Of a stretch of DNA of 64,000 nt, positions 1-11,792 are shown one piece after another. This stretch comes from Antedon mediterranea (Eukaryota; Echinodermata; Crinoidea; Comatulida; Antedonidae). The notes beneath the pieces were generated by a model. That model ran no database searches and was not told the origin of the DNA. It saw only the letters and a program-made list of their open reading frames with translations. A program made the translations under genes and the position numbers. The stretch lies in the NCBI RefSeq assembly GCF_964355755.1, contig NC_092677.1, positions 11,678,601 to 11,742,600 on the forward strand. The letters are read 5' to 3'. Numbering within the stretch: position 1 is the stretch's first letter; the number at the start of each line of letters is the position of its first letter.

Positions 1-447
1 CAGCAACTTTCCAACTTTAAACATTTAGAACAAAAGAACTGTGCTAAAAAGAATTAAGAGAAACGTTTAATTGAAAAGACTTTTACATAATTATGTAAGA
101 ATGATGTTTCATGTGACAACTGTAAAAACAAGTAGTTTGGGCGAAGCGACAATAAAATAATAGGCTATATTATAGAGTATTATTGGGTTCCTCAATTTTT
201 CATTCGCAACCAGTTACAGTTTGTTTTTTATTTGTTATGTTATATAGGCCTTGCTATTTGTTAATAAATGATCGATCGGACGGAATCGCCTTTTGCATAT
301 TCATGTTAAATATTTATTAATACAGCGCCCTCTCTAGTTTATTTGAGAAAAGAATTCCGTCGTCTGCTGTTTTTTAACGTGCGAAACCAACCCAAGTCGA
401 CGAAAAAGTGTGTGCCGGTTTATTAATTTACTACAGTACTACAAACT
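1..447. other. Upstream region of the IMPase gene
   Basis: No coding exon is visible here. The stretch is AT-rich and presumably holds the promoter and 5' UTR of the inositol monophosphatase gene that starts at 448. There is no clear TATA box at a sensible distance. Nothing else was recognised. Confidence 0.5.
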
Positions 448-3400
448 ATGGCTTTTGATGGACACGATCTAAATGATTATCTACAGTCTGCAATAAATGT
501 AGCAAAGGCTGGTGGAGAGGTTCGTTAAAAATAATATATTATTACCTAACCTACTGACTGGGTGGGCTAGCTAGGCCCGGCTTTCTTTTTTAGACTAGCT
601 AGCTAGCTAGAGCCTCTAGGCTACTAGGCCTAGCCTACTTAGTAGTACTACCTAGCAGACCTGATAGTAGGCCTAGGCTAGCCTAGCCCGTTTAGTTTAC
701 CTACCACCACTCTCTCTCTAGCTTAGTTAAAGCCCAATGTCCTACTAAGGACTAGGCCCAGTAGCAGTTCAGAGTAAGCCAAGCGTATGATCGGAGCCGG
801 TTAGCCAGCAGTTCTTCTCCCCTCCCGGCCCCACACAGATATATGATTTATTATAGTTTCAGTAGGGCTTAACCGGTTTTATTTTAATATAAATACTTTT
901 GGCTGTCTTTTTATTATTATTAGCTCATCATAGAAACATTCTACAAAGAAAAATCTATTGAGACAAAGTCATCATCAGCTGATTTGGTAACTGAGACTGA
1001 CAAAGCAGTTGAAAAACTTATTTTTTCTACATTAAAAAATAAATATCCTCAACATAGGTAAGTGTGGGTCCCACACACACTCTTGGACTTACGGTAATTA
1101 ATAATAGCATTATTCTTTCAGAAATGCGTTTAATGAATATAATAATAAATTTGTATCATCAGTTTCAGTGATCTTATAGACAAATTCTGGTTTTGGAAAA
1201 TTGTGGCATATGGTATAATAAATGAATGCATTCATTGTCCATAACACTGTACTTTTGTGTGAATGAGCATCTGGTCGATTACAAAGTTGTTTTAGTGGTT
1301 GCTTTTTTGTTTAATTATTAATTAAATTTCTGAATAATTTTTAATTGAATATTTATGTTTTGATATTTGCTCACTATGTAAATGTTTTTTTTTATAGTTT
1401 TATAGGTGAAGAGTCAGTCAGTGACGGCGAGGCTGTTGAGTACACAGACAATGCAACATGGATGGTTGACCCTGTGGATGGAACGTGTAACTTTGTCCAC
1501 AGGTACCAAAGCTATGTCTACATTTACATTATCAAACTTTAACTTTTACTTTTAATTTAGCATTTACATATATATACTAAAGACTTAATATAATTAAGTT
1601 ATTCTTTTAAGATATTAACTTTAGGTATTCTGGTCATCTATATTATTTATATTATTTGTAATAATTAGTCACTAGTTGAAGGTACACACCTAATTGGTGA
1701 CAGTGGCTTAGGCTGATTTTGTACTTTCCTGGCAGCTAGTGACTATGATTTTATATTTTTTTCTTGCATTTTGTTTGTTTAATTTGTTGATTTGTATTAT
1801 ATTTGGTAAAAATGTATCTTTTGCCTGAATAAATAATAATAATTGTATGACCCACTATACGACCCCCAGAAGAGGTGCACCGTTTGTCCGATATACTAGT
1901 TTTCATGATAAAGTGGATGGTAAAGTGATGGACATTGACACACCATTGTTCATTGATGTGACCTACAGTACCATGTAGTTTTTTATGCACCCCGGCATCA
2001 ATAATTATTTGTAAATACCGTAAAGTGGGTTATACAATTGGCAAGTGCATAAAGGAGTTAGAAAAAAGTTGGTTACAATTTGTTATTTCTTCTGTAGTTT
2101 TCCCACTGTTGCAGTATCCATTGGGTTAACAATCAACAAGCAAGCTGTTGTTGGAGTTGTATACAATCCTATATTAAATGAAATGTATACAGCGATCAAA
2201 GGAGGAGGTGCTTTTCTTAACAATAAACCTATCAAAGTTTCTGGTCAAACAGGTTTGTAGTCCATGAACTATAGAACTCTAACGGAACACCCAACAAAGC
2301 TAAACAAAGGTGTCCCCTGAATAGAGGTTGTAATGTTAAAATTCACATTATCCGTTTTACAGTAAAGTATCCCATGTTCCTAAGGAAGAGTATATACTGC
2401 TATATTATACCTAATATATTATCATACCTGTTTTACTACATCCTCGGGTATAATCCCACTTTGGGGCTAATCCCACTCCCTAGTACTTTATGTCTGATTT
2501 CACAAACAGACATATCCCTGGCTATAGTCTCAGTATTGACTTTTGGTCAGGATGTAGGCCGCTCTAGCCAGTTCAGATGAGTTTTTACAAGAAATGCTTA
2601 CCAATCATTTTTTTCTTGAACCAGGCTTTCCCTGGATATAGGCCCACCCTCCAAAGTTGGCCAAACTTTGTATTCTAGAGGGTGGGATTATAACAGAGGA
2701 TATATCATTTGACTTCTTGTTTAGAACTTTGTAAAAGTTTGATCATACATGAACTTGGAAGTGGGAGAGAAGCTGATAAGATGGAGATAAACAGGCAGAA
2801 TATACACAGAGTTGTACAGGAAGGAAAAGTACATGGGTAAGGGGTATTGCTAAACCCCTGCAAACCTCCAAAAAAACATAGCAAACCCCACCGAACCAAC
2901 ATAAAAGGGATTGATTCATGGAGTGTACAACCCACTGGGTATATAAAATATTAAATTTCTACTGTTAACTACTTATTTTTGGGGTAAAACATAATTTTTT
3001 GGTTAAAAATTAGCAATCATTTTTTACCAAATAATGATGTTTTACCCTAAAAATAAGTAGTTAACAATAGAAATTTAATTAAACTCAATCACTTTTATGT
3101 TGGTTCGGTGGGGTTTGCTATGGTTTTTTTTAGGTTTGCGGGGTTTAGCAATACCCTATGGGTAAGTTCAGGCAATGTATTCCAGGTGTTTTTATATTAT
3201 TCATTCACATTTATATTAAACTGTCAAAGAAAAAAAAAAACAAGCATACATTTATAATAACTTAAATGATATCAATAATAGGAGCTGTTTCAAGGATCAA
3301 AGTAAAAGAACTTATCTTATACCAACCCATTAAAAATGACAAATAAACAACTGCATGACATATCATTTGTTAATGTTAGATTATATAAATAATTATCATA

Positions 3401-4417
3401 TAAAAATCATGTTTCAAATATTTCATTTAACAAATACAAATTTAACTACAGTATACTCACAATTCACTTATGGACTACACCCAAACTCATTGTAAAAGTT
3501 TATGGTATAATTGTTGTGCTTCAGCTAAATTTGTAATATAATGTAACATCACACTGTAACAAGAAATATCTTATCCTCTTTAGTACACGTTCTATGGGTT
3601 CTGCTGCCCTCAATATGTCTTTCGTTGCGCGTGGAGCTGCCGAAGCGTACTTTGAATATGGCCTACATTGTTGGGATTATTGCGCGGCTACAATAATCGT
3701 TCAGGAAGCCGGCGGCTGTGTACGGGATCCTGGCGGTAAGTTTTAGCTTCTTTCCTCTTGACTGTAGGGTTCAAACTACATCTGGGTTGCTAGGTCCTAT
3801 TGATGTGTGAATTTAGAACGCGAGGTTTGGCAGAATCAAGCAAGTGTGAAGGTCCATATCCCTGTGACAAATTTAGGATAGGAATAATAATTAGAAAAAG
3901 CCTAACAATTTAAAAAACGAAATGTTGAATATTCTATCTATTGCACTTTCGAGATGGAAACAAGTAACCCCTGATTGTGAAAAGGTGGTCAGAGCTGGTG
4001 TATGGCTCTATTTTGGGCAGGTTTTTATTGTCGTAATAAACAATAATTGGAGTGGTGTTGTAGCTTGGTGCTTATGCTGCTTGGCTACAAATCCAAGGGT
4101 CCTGGGTCAAGTCCTGTCAGTGTCAGGAGTTTGTCTAATGACAATTTATAACTCCGCTTTGTTTATTTAGAGCATCTTGTGTATGTTTGTCTTGTGAACA
4201 GGATTGCCACCTTTAAGAAGGATAGTGAATGAATTCGCTTATGATTTTCCTTCTTGGCAATTTGCCTAAAATAAAGAGAATTGAATTGCATTTGAATATC
4301 CTTGTTTTAGGCGGTGAAGTTGATTTAATGGCGCGTCGTGTGATAGGTGGAAGCAGTGTCAAGATAGTGGAAGACATCAGCAAGTTGCTAACACCTATTG
4401 AATTTGAAAGAGATTAG
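448..4417 (+). CDS. IMPA1: Inositol monophosphatase (7 exons, complete)
   Basis: Inositol monophosphatase removes phosphate from myo-inositol monophosphates, feeding the phosphatidylinositol cycle; it is a cytosolic Mg-dependent, lithium-sensitive enzyme. Coding exons: 448-519, 924-1057, 1398-1502, 2098-2252, 2725-2836, 3584-3735, 4311-4417, all with GT-AG borders and phases that close to 278 residues, close to the family length of about 277. Metal-site motifs are intact: GEES at residues 72-75, WMVDPVDGT at 90-98 (Asp93, Asp96) and HCWD at 221-224. The start is the first ATG of exon 1, which opens on a typical IMPase N-terminus. A 316 bp MITE sits directly after exon 5 and duplicated its splice donor. 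IMPA1 and IMPA2 arose within animals, so the symbol is approximate. Confidence 0.93.
540..790. repeat. GGCCTA/CTAG-rich low-complexity tract in IMPase intron 1
   Basis: The stretch is dense in short palindromic words such as TAGGCCTAG, CTAGCTAG and TAGCCTAG. Similar tracts occur near 26160-26640, 27165-27270 and 52790-52920, each close to the 5' end of a gene. No coding potential is visible. Confidence 0.6.
2842..3157. mobile_element. Foldback MITE with duplicated splice donor
   Basis: The element is a long imperfect palindrome. It begins GGGTATTGCTAAACCCC and ends with the complement of that motif; the internal arms (for example AACCAACATAAAAG and ATGTTGGTTCGG) also pair. The 9 bp word ATGGGTAAG flanks it on both sides (2833-2841 and 3158-3166) and is best read as a target-site duplication. 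That word contains the 5' splice site of exon 5. No open reading frame is present, so the element is non-autonomous; its superfamily is not certain from the termini. Confidence 0.85.
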
Positions 4418-5828
4418 ATTATTTTACTTTAATTAATCACTATGTGATGATTACATTATTTTATATGTGGGTTCAAAATATTTTTACTTTGTGATTTAAA
4501 AAAAACTTGTATCTTTCGTGATAATTTATTGTTACTGAGATTTAGGAGGCAGTGTTCACACCGAAAACAAATTGTGTTCTATAATGAAAAACAATTTAAA
4601 ATATCAGTTATTTCTAAGTGATAATATGTAACTATGAAAAGTTTATATTTTATATTACGGTAATAATACATTGTTGTATTTTTAGCTGGAGGGATGGTGT
4701 ACTACTTTTGTAAAGATTGTTAAATATTATTAAAAGATTGCCTGTACCACGTTTACAACGTGGCATCGTACGTGCCTAAAATTTAAATCTCATTTTAGGT
4801 GTAGTCTATGTTCTAGACGGCGATTCGGCTTGATATTGGTTAGAAATATTAATTTTTGCACACAGTCATGGCGTGTCATACGTATACTTTAAATTGTTAC
4901 AGACAAACATCATAGGCCGCCTTTATTACAGAAAATCATTTCATTGAATGCTACAATACCTTATCACAAAAATGCGGGGCAATATATTTTGGTAGAATGT
5001 TTTACACTTTTTGTACTTGATAACAGATGTTAATTGTATGTGTATAGGGTTTTAGTGGATGTAAGATGTATTAATTCGAAAATAAATGATTTAAAATCCT
5101 TGTAAGTTGGCTCAAGTGTATGGGTATTGAAGAAATCAGTCAGTCGATTTAGTAAAGGGTTTTTCACACCTGTTCCGGCACGGCGGCGGCGGCAAATAAA
5201 ATAGAACGTCAATGTTTGACACGGCTACGCGCATGTCGATATTGGCGCGCCATGGCCGCGTGGAGAGCGTCATGAAAACCATGGAGGTATAATACCTCCA
5301 TGTGAAAACGAACTATTTGACGTTCGATTTGATTTTCCGGCGCCCCCCCCCCCCCCTCGGCGGAGGAAAAAGGAACCGTGACGGAACAAGTGTGAAAGAC
5401 CCTTAAATTATGTTAATAGTGGTTAAAGTGACCAATGACAGACATAATACGGTACTATTTCAATTTACTGTATACAGAAGCTTTGTGTTGTCGCATTATA
5501 AATGATTATTCATTGACACAATGGCGACCGACTAAGAAAATGTAGCAAGTACTGTAAGAATAGATAGAAACTATATCCAATGGTATGGTGGAAAGTTTAC
5601 CTGCACGCACGTCACCCCATCGATCGAAACTGTAACATAATGAACGGTCCATTACTTTCTGATGAAAGCAATCATGTTTTCTAACTGTTACAGAAATTGC
5701 ATTATTATTAACCTCCACTTAAACCCCCTCACCATATACAAAATGTTAAGAAAACCAAAAACACGTTTTATTATCACAAAATTGTATAGTGTTAATTGAT
5801 TAATTAATTATTACGTAACAAGAAGACG
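4418..5828. other. Intergenic region / 3' UTR of IMPase gene
   Basis: It holds the IMPase 3' UTR, a MITE (5156-5403) and the left end of the tandem duplication (from about 5446). A small perfect inverted repeat (CCACGTT / AACGTGG) lies near 4747. No exon is supported. Confidence 0.6.
5156..5403. mobile_element. PIF/Harbinger-like MITE, TSD TAA
   Basis: Terminal inverted repeats AGGGTTTTTCACACCTGTTC (left) and the complement of AGGGTCTTTCACACTTGTTC (right), flanked by TAA on both sides (5153-5155, 5404-5406). The 3 bp TAA duplication and the TTTCACAC terminal motif fit PIF/Harbinger-derived elements. It contains a run of about 14 C and a short perfect palindrome built on ATGGAGGTAT. A diverged relative lies near 28845-29040. 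Confidence 0.8.
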
Positions 5829-6999
5829 TCAAAACGTGGTGCGGCTTTCGTCTTGTCTTGCAGGGCACATCGAGCAGCATTGTAACGAATTTGTAACTTC
5901 TGGACTAAAACTACCAGATTCATTAGATGTAAGATCAATATCTGACTTTTTAATAAGACCCTTTCTTTCCAAGATATCGATAACATTTCGAACTGTCTTC
6001 CGCTTGGTCTCTGCAATAAGTTTCTCAAAAGAGTCCAAATCTAGTTCAATTGTTTTTTGGTCGGCGTCTTCTAAATCCTCTCCTCTCTGCTGCCTATTGA
6101 TAGCCATCATCGTCCTGACGTTTATAACCCAAAGAGAGCCACAGAAAAACGCGTGTGCAATTAATGATAACACAAGCAAGGTCTGACCAACAGAAGGCTG
6201 TAACAGCATGTTGTATAACAGAAACACAAATGTTGACGCGATCCCTGCAAACAATGTCCATCCAAAGGTATCTTCTATGTTTGACTGTTCGTCAATGTCT
6301 TCTTCTGGTTGTAATATAGAACATTGTGTATAACAATCCATTCCATCGGCGGAGGCGGCGTCGGGAAGTGAAGGAGGGGTCTTATCTTCGTCTGGTGTGG
6401 ACAGCAGACTCATTATCGTGCTACGGTCTCTGGTGAGTACTGGTTCTTCAGCGTCTTCTGTGTTTACACCAACATCATGTTTAGCAGGTTTTTGTGCTCG
6501 TCTCTTCAATTCCAAATACATCGGTACGTCTTTCACCTGTGTGAGCAAAGGCATTCAATATTTCAAAGTCAATCCTTTGAAGCAACACGTCATGCCTAAC
6601 TCTAGAGACCTAGGCCTAGTCAATCCTTAGAATCTACACATGCCTAACTAGAGACCTTGGTCAAATTCAAATTCTCTTTTATTAATCCTTTCGGAAATTC
6701 ATTGCTCGTTTTACAAATATATAAAAATGTATAACAATATAAAAGATAAACAATTTACAAAACAAGAGAACCCCACAAAATATGAGGTCTGTGTTAAGTC
6801 AACACGAGATAAAAAAAAAAATCAGAATCAGTGGAGTAACTTCTCATACTGTACTTACATCCAATATAATTGCACCGTTTTCCATTCGTGTTATTCTTGA
6901 TAATTCTCTATTTTTCTTACGCGTAAAAAATCTTTTAAACGATTTTTTGCGTGACTTTTTTCCTTGCTGCTTCAAATCCCCCTCTGATTCGTTCTCCAT
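5829..6999 (-). CDS. Unrecognised two-transmembrane protein, copy A (2 exons)
   Basis: I do not recognise this family. Exon 1 is 6859-6999 (47 codons, phase 0), exon 2 is 6536-5829, giving 282 residues. The ATG at 6554 that opens the longest reading frame lies inside the intron; the acceptor CTCACACAG just before GTGAAAGAC at 6536 and the donor after ATATTGGAT at 6859 define the true structure. The protein has a very basic N-terminus (RKKSFKRFFTRKK), a polar middle, two hydrophobic segments of about 20 residues (WTLFAGIAS... and TLLVLSLIA...) with a short loop between, and a charged, probably helical C-terminus (KLIAETKRKTVRNVIDILER). There is no signal peptide. It is presumably a small integral membrane protein. 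Compared with copy B it has a 16-residue C-terminal extension ending SRTTF. Confidence 0.8.
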
Positions 7000-8472
7000 T
7001 TTTTCAAGTTTAAGTATTATAGCTAGTAATTATGCACTGTTATATTAGAAATCAACGTTTCTGAACAATAGTACAATAACTGTGCCGTATTTGTGTTGCT
7101 AGGGAACCTTTGGAATGCGCAAACGTTACATAGCTACGCGAATGCGCTGCACATAATTATCAGCGTATATGTTTTCTGGGTGACGTATCGGCGCGTTATA
7201 TCACGCAGTCCGGCATTCGGCGCTGTGTATCACACCACCACACCCAGCAGAGTCATTTAATGGCTCTGCCACCAATGACCAATCTATGCCGGCCACACAC
7301 AAACTGCGCTTGGGAATATTCTATTTTTATTGTAGGGGAGGGCCTATTCACAAAATGTACATACTACAGTTTAAACAATTACAAAAGAATAAAATAAAAT
7401 TAAGATAGTTTATTGTACCAAAGTGTAAATTTCCATTTTGTCATATTAATTATAATTACGTCATAGTGTCAATAACGCTTGGGAATATTCTATTTTTATT
7501 GTAGGGGTGGGCCTATACACAAATGTGCATACTACAGTTTAACAAATTACAAAAGAATAAATTTAAGATAGTTTATTGTACCAATATAAAAGTGTAAATT
7601 ACCATAAAGTCATATTAATTATATTACGTCATAGTGTCGTTAACTATACAACCTCATTTTGCTGTGTATTTTTTTTTTTTTTTTTTTTTTTTTTGCCCAT
7701 TCATTACTCTTTGATTATGAAAGAACAGGGTACAGTACATCTTAGTATAATACTGGCCATCATTTTATCTGAGTATCAGAATTAATTAGCAACAACTTCA
7801 ATGCTTTTACATTAATTTAGAAAATCTTTCAGTAAATTTCTCTCCAATTTATATACATTTTCATTAGAAACAACGAATATCCATAATATGTAAAACCTCT
7901 GTTGTTATGTAAATATAAAATTTTATACAAAAGTAATAAAATTAATCCGGCCATTATTGGTTGTATTTAATATAACACATGTGTACTGTACTGTAGGGTA
8001 TACATAATATAGTACTCTTTCAATTTAAGTTTTGTATTTTATATAGAAACCTAAATTGATGTGTATTCGCATAATAAATGAGTATTCATTGACCCAATGG
8101 CGACTGACTGAAAATGGTACCAAAAGTCCAGTAAGTAAGAATGGATAGAAATATATGTCCTTATCAATGGTACTTTATCGTTTCGAAAGTTTACCTGTAC
8201 GCGCGCCCACGTACGTCACCGCTGTATCGAAACTGTGACATAATGAAACCCATTACTTTCTGCTGAAGCAATCATGTTTTCTAACCGTTACAGAAATTGC
8301 ATTCTTAACCCAACCCTCTCTTAAGCCCCCTCACCATATAAAAAAAGTTAAGAAAACCAAATTGTTTAAAAAAATGTTTATTTTCACAAAATTGTATAGT
8401 GTTGCAAATTAATTATTACGTAACAAGAACACGTCACAACGTGGTGCGGCTTTCGTCTTGTCTTGCAGGGCA
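7000..8472. other. Region between the two tandem gene copies
   Basis: It holds the upstream (probable promoter) region of copy A, which is nearly identical to 9604-9905 upstream of copy B; two partial repeats of about 170 bp; a poly-T run near 7669-7694; and the AT-rich 3' flank of copy B. No exon was found. Confidence 0.55.
7302..7650. repeat. Direct repeat of about 170 bp inside unit A
   Basis: Two adjacent copies start at the shared motif GCTTGGGAATATTCTATTT (near 7311 and 7478) and run to TTACGTCATAGTGTC. Unit B has a single copy near 9906, so this duplication arose after, or was lost from, one unit. Confidence 0.8.
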
Positions 8473-10430
8473 TCATTGTAACAAATTTGTAATTTCTGGA
8501 CTAAAACTACCGGATTCATTAGATGTCAGATCTATCTCTGACTTTTTAATAAGACCCTTTCTTTCCAAGATATCAATAACATTTCGAACTGTCTTCCGCT
8601 TGGTCTCTGCAATAAGTTTCTCAAAAGAGTCCAAATCTAGTTCAATTGTTTTTTGGTGGTCGGCGTCTTTTAAATCGGGTTCTCCTCTCTGCTGCCTATT
8701 GATAGCCATAATCTTCCTGACGTTTATAACCCAAAGAGAGCCACAGAAAAACGCGTGTGCAATTAATGATAACACAAGCAAGGTCTGACCAACAGAAGGT
8801 TGTAACAGCATGTTGTATAACAGAAACACAAATGTTGACGCGATCCCTGCAAACAATGTCCATTCAAAGGTATCTTCTATGTTTGACTGTTCGTCAATGT
8901 CTTCTTCTGGTTGTAATATAGAACATTGTGTATAACAATCCATTCTATCGGCGGGGGCGGCGTCGGCGGCGGGAAGTGAAGGAAGAATCTCATCTTCGTC
9001 TGGTGTGGACAGCAGACTCATTATCGTGCTACGATCTCTGGTGAGTACTGGTTCGTCAGCGTCTTCTGTGTTTACACCAACATCATGTTTAGCAGGTTTT
9101 TGTGCTCGTCTCTTCAATTCCAAATACATTGGTACGTCTTTCACCTGTGTGAGTAAAGGCATTCAATATTTCAAAGTCAATCCTTTGAAGCATGCAACAC
9201 ATGCCTAACTCTAGAGACCTAGTCAATCCTTTGAAGCTACACATGCCTAACTAGAGACCTAGGTCAAATTGAAATTCTCTTTTCTTAATCCTTTCGGAAA
9301 TTCATTGCTCGTTTTACAAATATATAAAAATGTATAACAATATAAAAGATAAACAGTTAACAAAACAAGAAGAGAACCCCACAAAATATGAGGTCTATGT
9401 TAAGTCAACACGAGATAAAAAAAAATCAGAATCAGTGGAGTAACTTCTCATACTGTACTTACATCCAATATAATTGCACCGTTTTCCATTCGTGTTATTC
9501 TTGATAATTCTCTGTTTTTCTTACGCGTAAAAAATCTTTTAAACGATTTTTTGCGTGACTTTTTTCCTTGCTGCTTCAAATCCCCCTCTGATTCGTTCTC
9601 CATTTTTTCAAGTTTAGGTATTATAGCTAGTAATTATGCACTGTTATATTAGAAATCAACGTTTCTGAGTACAATAACTGTGCCGTATTTGTGTTGCTAG
9701 GGAACCTTTGGAATGCGCAAACGTTACATAGCTACGCGAATGCGCTGCACATAATTATCAGCGTATATGTTTTCTGGGTGACGTATCGGCGCGTTATATC
9801 ACGCAGTCCGGCATTCGGCGCTGTGTATCACACCACCACACCCAGCAGAGTCATTTAATGGCTCTGCCACCAATGACCAATCTATGCCAGCCACACACAA
9901 ACTGCGCTTGGGAATATTCTATTTTTATTGTAGGGGTGGGCCTATTCACAAAATGTGCATACTACAGTTTAACAAATTACAAAAGAATAAATTTAAGATA
10001 GTTTATTTTACCAATATAAAAGTGTAAATTACCATAAAGTCATTAATTATATTACGTCATATTGTCGTTAACTATACAACCTCATTTTGCTGTGTATCTT
10101 TGTTTTTTTTTGGTTTTTTTTGTGCCCATTCATTACTCTTTGATTATATGAAAGAACAGGGTACAGTACATCTTAGTATAATACTGGCCATCATTTTATC
10201 TGAGTATCAGAATTAATTAGCAACAACTTCAATGCTTTTACATTAATTTAGAAAATCTTTCAGTAAATTTCTCTCCAATTTATATACATTTTCATTAGAA
10301 ACAACGAATATCCATAATATGTAAAACCTCTGTTGTTATGTAAATATAAAATTATATACAAAAGTAATAAAATTAATCCGGTCATTATTGGTTGTATTTA
10401 ATATAACACATGTTTACTGTACTGTAGGGC
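8003..10430. repeat. Tandem duplication, unit B
   Basis: Second copy of the 2.5 kb unit. It aligns with 5446-7996 from the downstream flank of the gene through exon 2, intron, exon 1 and the upstream region to about 10430, where similarity stops at TTTACTGTACTGTAGGG. Confidence 0.85.
8473..9603 (-). CDS. Unrecognised two-transmembrane protein, copy B (2 exons)
   Basis: Tandem paralogue of the gene at 5829-6999. Exon 1 is 9463-9603, exon 2 is 9144-8473, giving 270 residues. Splice sites match copy A. The reading frame is open throughout, and coding differences are mostly small in-frame changes in the polar linker (for example AADAAPAD against AASADG) and a few substitutions. A 9 bp deletion near the 3' end turned a Cys codon into TGA, so the protein stops at ITNLLQ and lacks the Cys-rich tail of copy A. 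The two hydrophobic segments and charged C-terminal helix are kept. Both copies look intact; neither shows a frameshift. Confidence 0.8.
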
Positions 10431-10604
10431 CTCTTTATTTACAGTCGTAATTATTTAAATTATAATTAAATTACATTTAAATTTCTATTATTAATTTAAA
10501 ATATACTCGTAATTATTATGCCAAGGCCTTGTGCATTGTTGTATAGTTGTGCTCCATTCTCTACTTTGTTCATATGTACATGTAGAAGTGTACAATAATT
10601 GTAA

Positions 10605-10758
10605 AGCTCTACACTATCAAACTGGTTTGAAAAAAAAGTGTAATGTACCCAAATATGGTAGTGATATGCCTAAATATGGTAGTGATATGCCTAAATATGG
10701 TAGTAATATGACATCATCATGTCTATATATGGGCACATTACATGGAGTAGACAGAGCT
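10605..10758. mobile_element. TAA-MITE family copy 1
   Basis: Copy of a dispersed MITE with ends close to AGCTCTGTCTACACTATCAA and its complement, flanked by TAA. The middle carries repeated CCAAATATGGTAGTGATATG words. Confidence 0.75.
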
Positions 10759-10856
10759 TAAGTTGTTTTTGAAGATTGGAAAAGAAATGTGTATAAAATC
10801 AGTACAAAATTGACAATACAGTGCCTATGAATATGAACTATAACACACCTGATCGT

Positions 10857-11113
10857 ATTCTTGCAATTTGATTGGTTAATTATGCATCACATGACATTTT
10901 GGAATTACCCATACCTAACGGAAACGGATATTACATCACAAGTAACCCCATCATGAATTCCCCTAAATAAATAATATGAAAATACAATTCTTGCAATTTG
11001 ATTGGTTAATTACGCATCACATGACATTTGGAATTAGCCCTACCTAACAGAAAAGTATATTACATTAGTAACCCAATCATTAATTCACCTAAATCAATAT
11101 GAAAATAACCACA
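10857..11113. repeat. Two-unit tandem repeat, period 130 bp
   Basis: Two adjacent copies each begin ATTCTTGCAATTTGATTGG (10857 and 10987) and end near AATATGAAAATA. They differ by scattered substitutions and small deletions. No coding content. Confidence 0.8.
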
Positions 11114-11792
11114 ATTAAAGGAAAATAAATAAAAGCTATATACTCTACACCCCCACTCAAACTTTCTAGGCCCAATATGATAGTAACTGCATCATAGATT
11201 AATTAAAGTCTCAGTGTTACCTTTACTTATTTTTAGTGATACCACATACTCATGCACGATTGAGGGCCTAGGCATTTCCAACACAATACCAGCTTTCTGC
11301 CCCAGCAAGGTGCTAATTCACAGTAGCGTTTATTTGGTCATATTTAGCATTCATTCTCACTCTAGTTTTATAGATGGAATCATTTCATATCATATTTTCT
11401 GTTGTACCAGGTAAGTACCTTTCTCTGGTTGTACGATTGCTTTTGAAACGAACAGTATAGGGATATTTGTTCCACTACACACTTCCTCTATCTAGTAGTA
11501 CTTCAAGGTAACATGTTGAGCCGTAAAACGTGAAAATGATATTCATATTTGTAGAATTTCTTTTCCACATTTATGGTGAAAACTGATCATTTTTACATTA
11601 AATGGCATGATGTTTGCACATTAGTGATTATAAATTTATACAGATTTGCACATTTGAGAGTGCCATGTTTGCACAAATGTCATGGTTAAGTTGTACATTT
11701 GAGGGCAACATGTTTGCACAAATGTGACTTTTTGCACATTTTTCCGTCTCAACATAAATTAATTTACACCATTGTTTGTATATTACTTTGGT

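Larger units (their letters stand above)
5446..7996. repeat. Tandem duplication, unit A
   Basis: First of two head-to-tail copies of about 2.5 kb. Each carries one complete copy of the two-transmembrane gene plus its upstream region. Identity to unit B (8003-10430) is very high across exons, intron and upstream DNA, with small insertions and deletions. Unit A has an extra internal duplication of about 170 bp (7302-7650) that unit B lacks. Confidence 0.85.
9604..11792. other. Intergenic region between unit B and KDSR
   Basis: No exon is supported. Contents: the duplicated upstream region of copy B (to about 9905), the rest of unit B to 10430, a MITE (10605-10758), a two-unit tandem repeat (10857-11113) and AT-rich DNA that includes the KDSR 3' UTR. 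Confidence 0.55.

Noticed and set aside
5836-6186. Plus-strand frame opposite the two-transmembrane gene
   Set aside because: Antisense shadow; the same frame is open opposite copy B only because the DNA is duplicated.
6537-6554. ATG at 6554 (and 9162) as start of the two-transmembrane proteins
   Set aside because: A splice acceptor lies just inside this frame, and an upstream exon joins in phase 0 in both copies.
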